Source: CAYGZA01 sp964354135
GTDB lineage: Bacteria; Planctomycetota; Planctomycetia; Pirellulales; Thermoguttaceae
Direction: 5' to 3'
Length of the DNA stretch: 6,707 nucleotides
Assembly (NCBI GenBank): GCA_964354135.1
Contig: CAYGZA010000344.1
Location: forward strand, 1 to 6,707
The notes beneath the pieces were generated by a model, which ran no database searches, was not told the DNA's origin, and was given only the letters and a program-made list of their open reading frames with translations. This document shows, in pieces, positions 6,639-6,707 of this stretch (position 1 is its first letter; each line of letters starts with the position of its first letter). The position numbers were made by a program, and so were the translations under genes.

Positions 6639-6707
6639 TTTGCCGCCCACCAGTGGCAGCTCGGCGGCGACTACGAGCTCCTCCCCGAAGTCTCCCTCGG
6701 CACCGAC
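6639..6707 (+). pseudogene. In-frame continuation of the AsmA-like gene after the TGA stop
   Basis: After the TGA, 23 codons continue in the same frame without a stop to the window edge. Nearly all end in G or C, and the translation (FAAHQWQLGGDYELL and onward) echoes the WQLARWQPRLGT just before the stop. This looks like the remainder of the same protein, separated by a nonsense change (for example TGG to TGA) or a sequencing error. No new start codon or ribosome binding site is visible between the two parts. Confidence 0.5.

Noticed and set aside
4791..6650. 619-codon minus-strand open frame antisense to the AsmA-like gene
   Set aside because: A shadow of GC-rich codons on the other strand: the translation is Pro/Gly/Arg/His-rich, with no membrane segment or domain, whereas the plus frame has a good ribosome binding site, an anchor and a beta-rich body.

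Overview
This window looks like bacterial chromosomal (probably metagenomic) DNA of fairly high GC. The right half (about 3200-6707) is strongly GC-rich, with GC-rich third codon positions. It carries a LarA-like (lactate racemase superfamily) protein and a single-pass, AsmA/TamB-like repeat protein. Both fit a planctomycete (Pirellulales-like) or related genome, but no rRNA or marker gene is present, so that assignment is an inference from gene style only.

Layout: (1) positions 1-2380, minus strand, hold the first 793 codons of a large SMC/Rad50-like ABC ATPase. It is open at the left edge, so its C-terminus lies outside the window. (2) Positions 2494-2995, minus strand, hold two small overlapping genes, DUF4160 followed by DUF2442. 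This recurrent gene pair has an unproven, possibly toxin-antitoxin-like role, and here it lies directly upstream of the ATPase in the same direction. (3) Positions 2996-3198 form a non-coding gap with a possible promoter and a small inverted repeat in front of the DUF4160 gene. (4) Positions 3199-4458, minus strand, hold a complete 419-residue LarA-superfamily protein that keeps the Lys/His positions expected for nickel-pincer chemistry. (5) Positions 4459-4757 are a divergent intergenic region containing three ~40-bp-spaced copies of a GTGCGTGC-type palindrome. (6) Positions 4758-6638, plus strand, hold a membrane-anchored AsmA-like protein. Its reading frame is broken by a TGA at 6636, but coding-like sequence continues in the same frame to the window's end.

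The left part (about 1-3190) has lower GC than the right. It carries accessory-type genes: an ABC ATPase of the family that includes the anticodon nucleases PrrC and RloC, plus the small gene pair. The simplest reading is an accessory or defence-type cassette inserted beside ordinary chromosomal genes. Nothing in the window proves a defence function. The decisive parts, the ATPase C-terminus and whatever follows it, lie beyond position 1.
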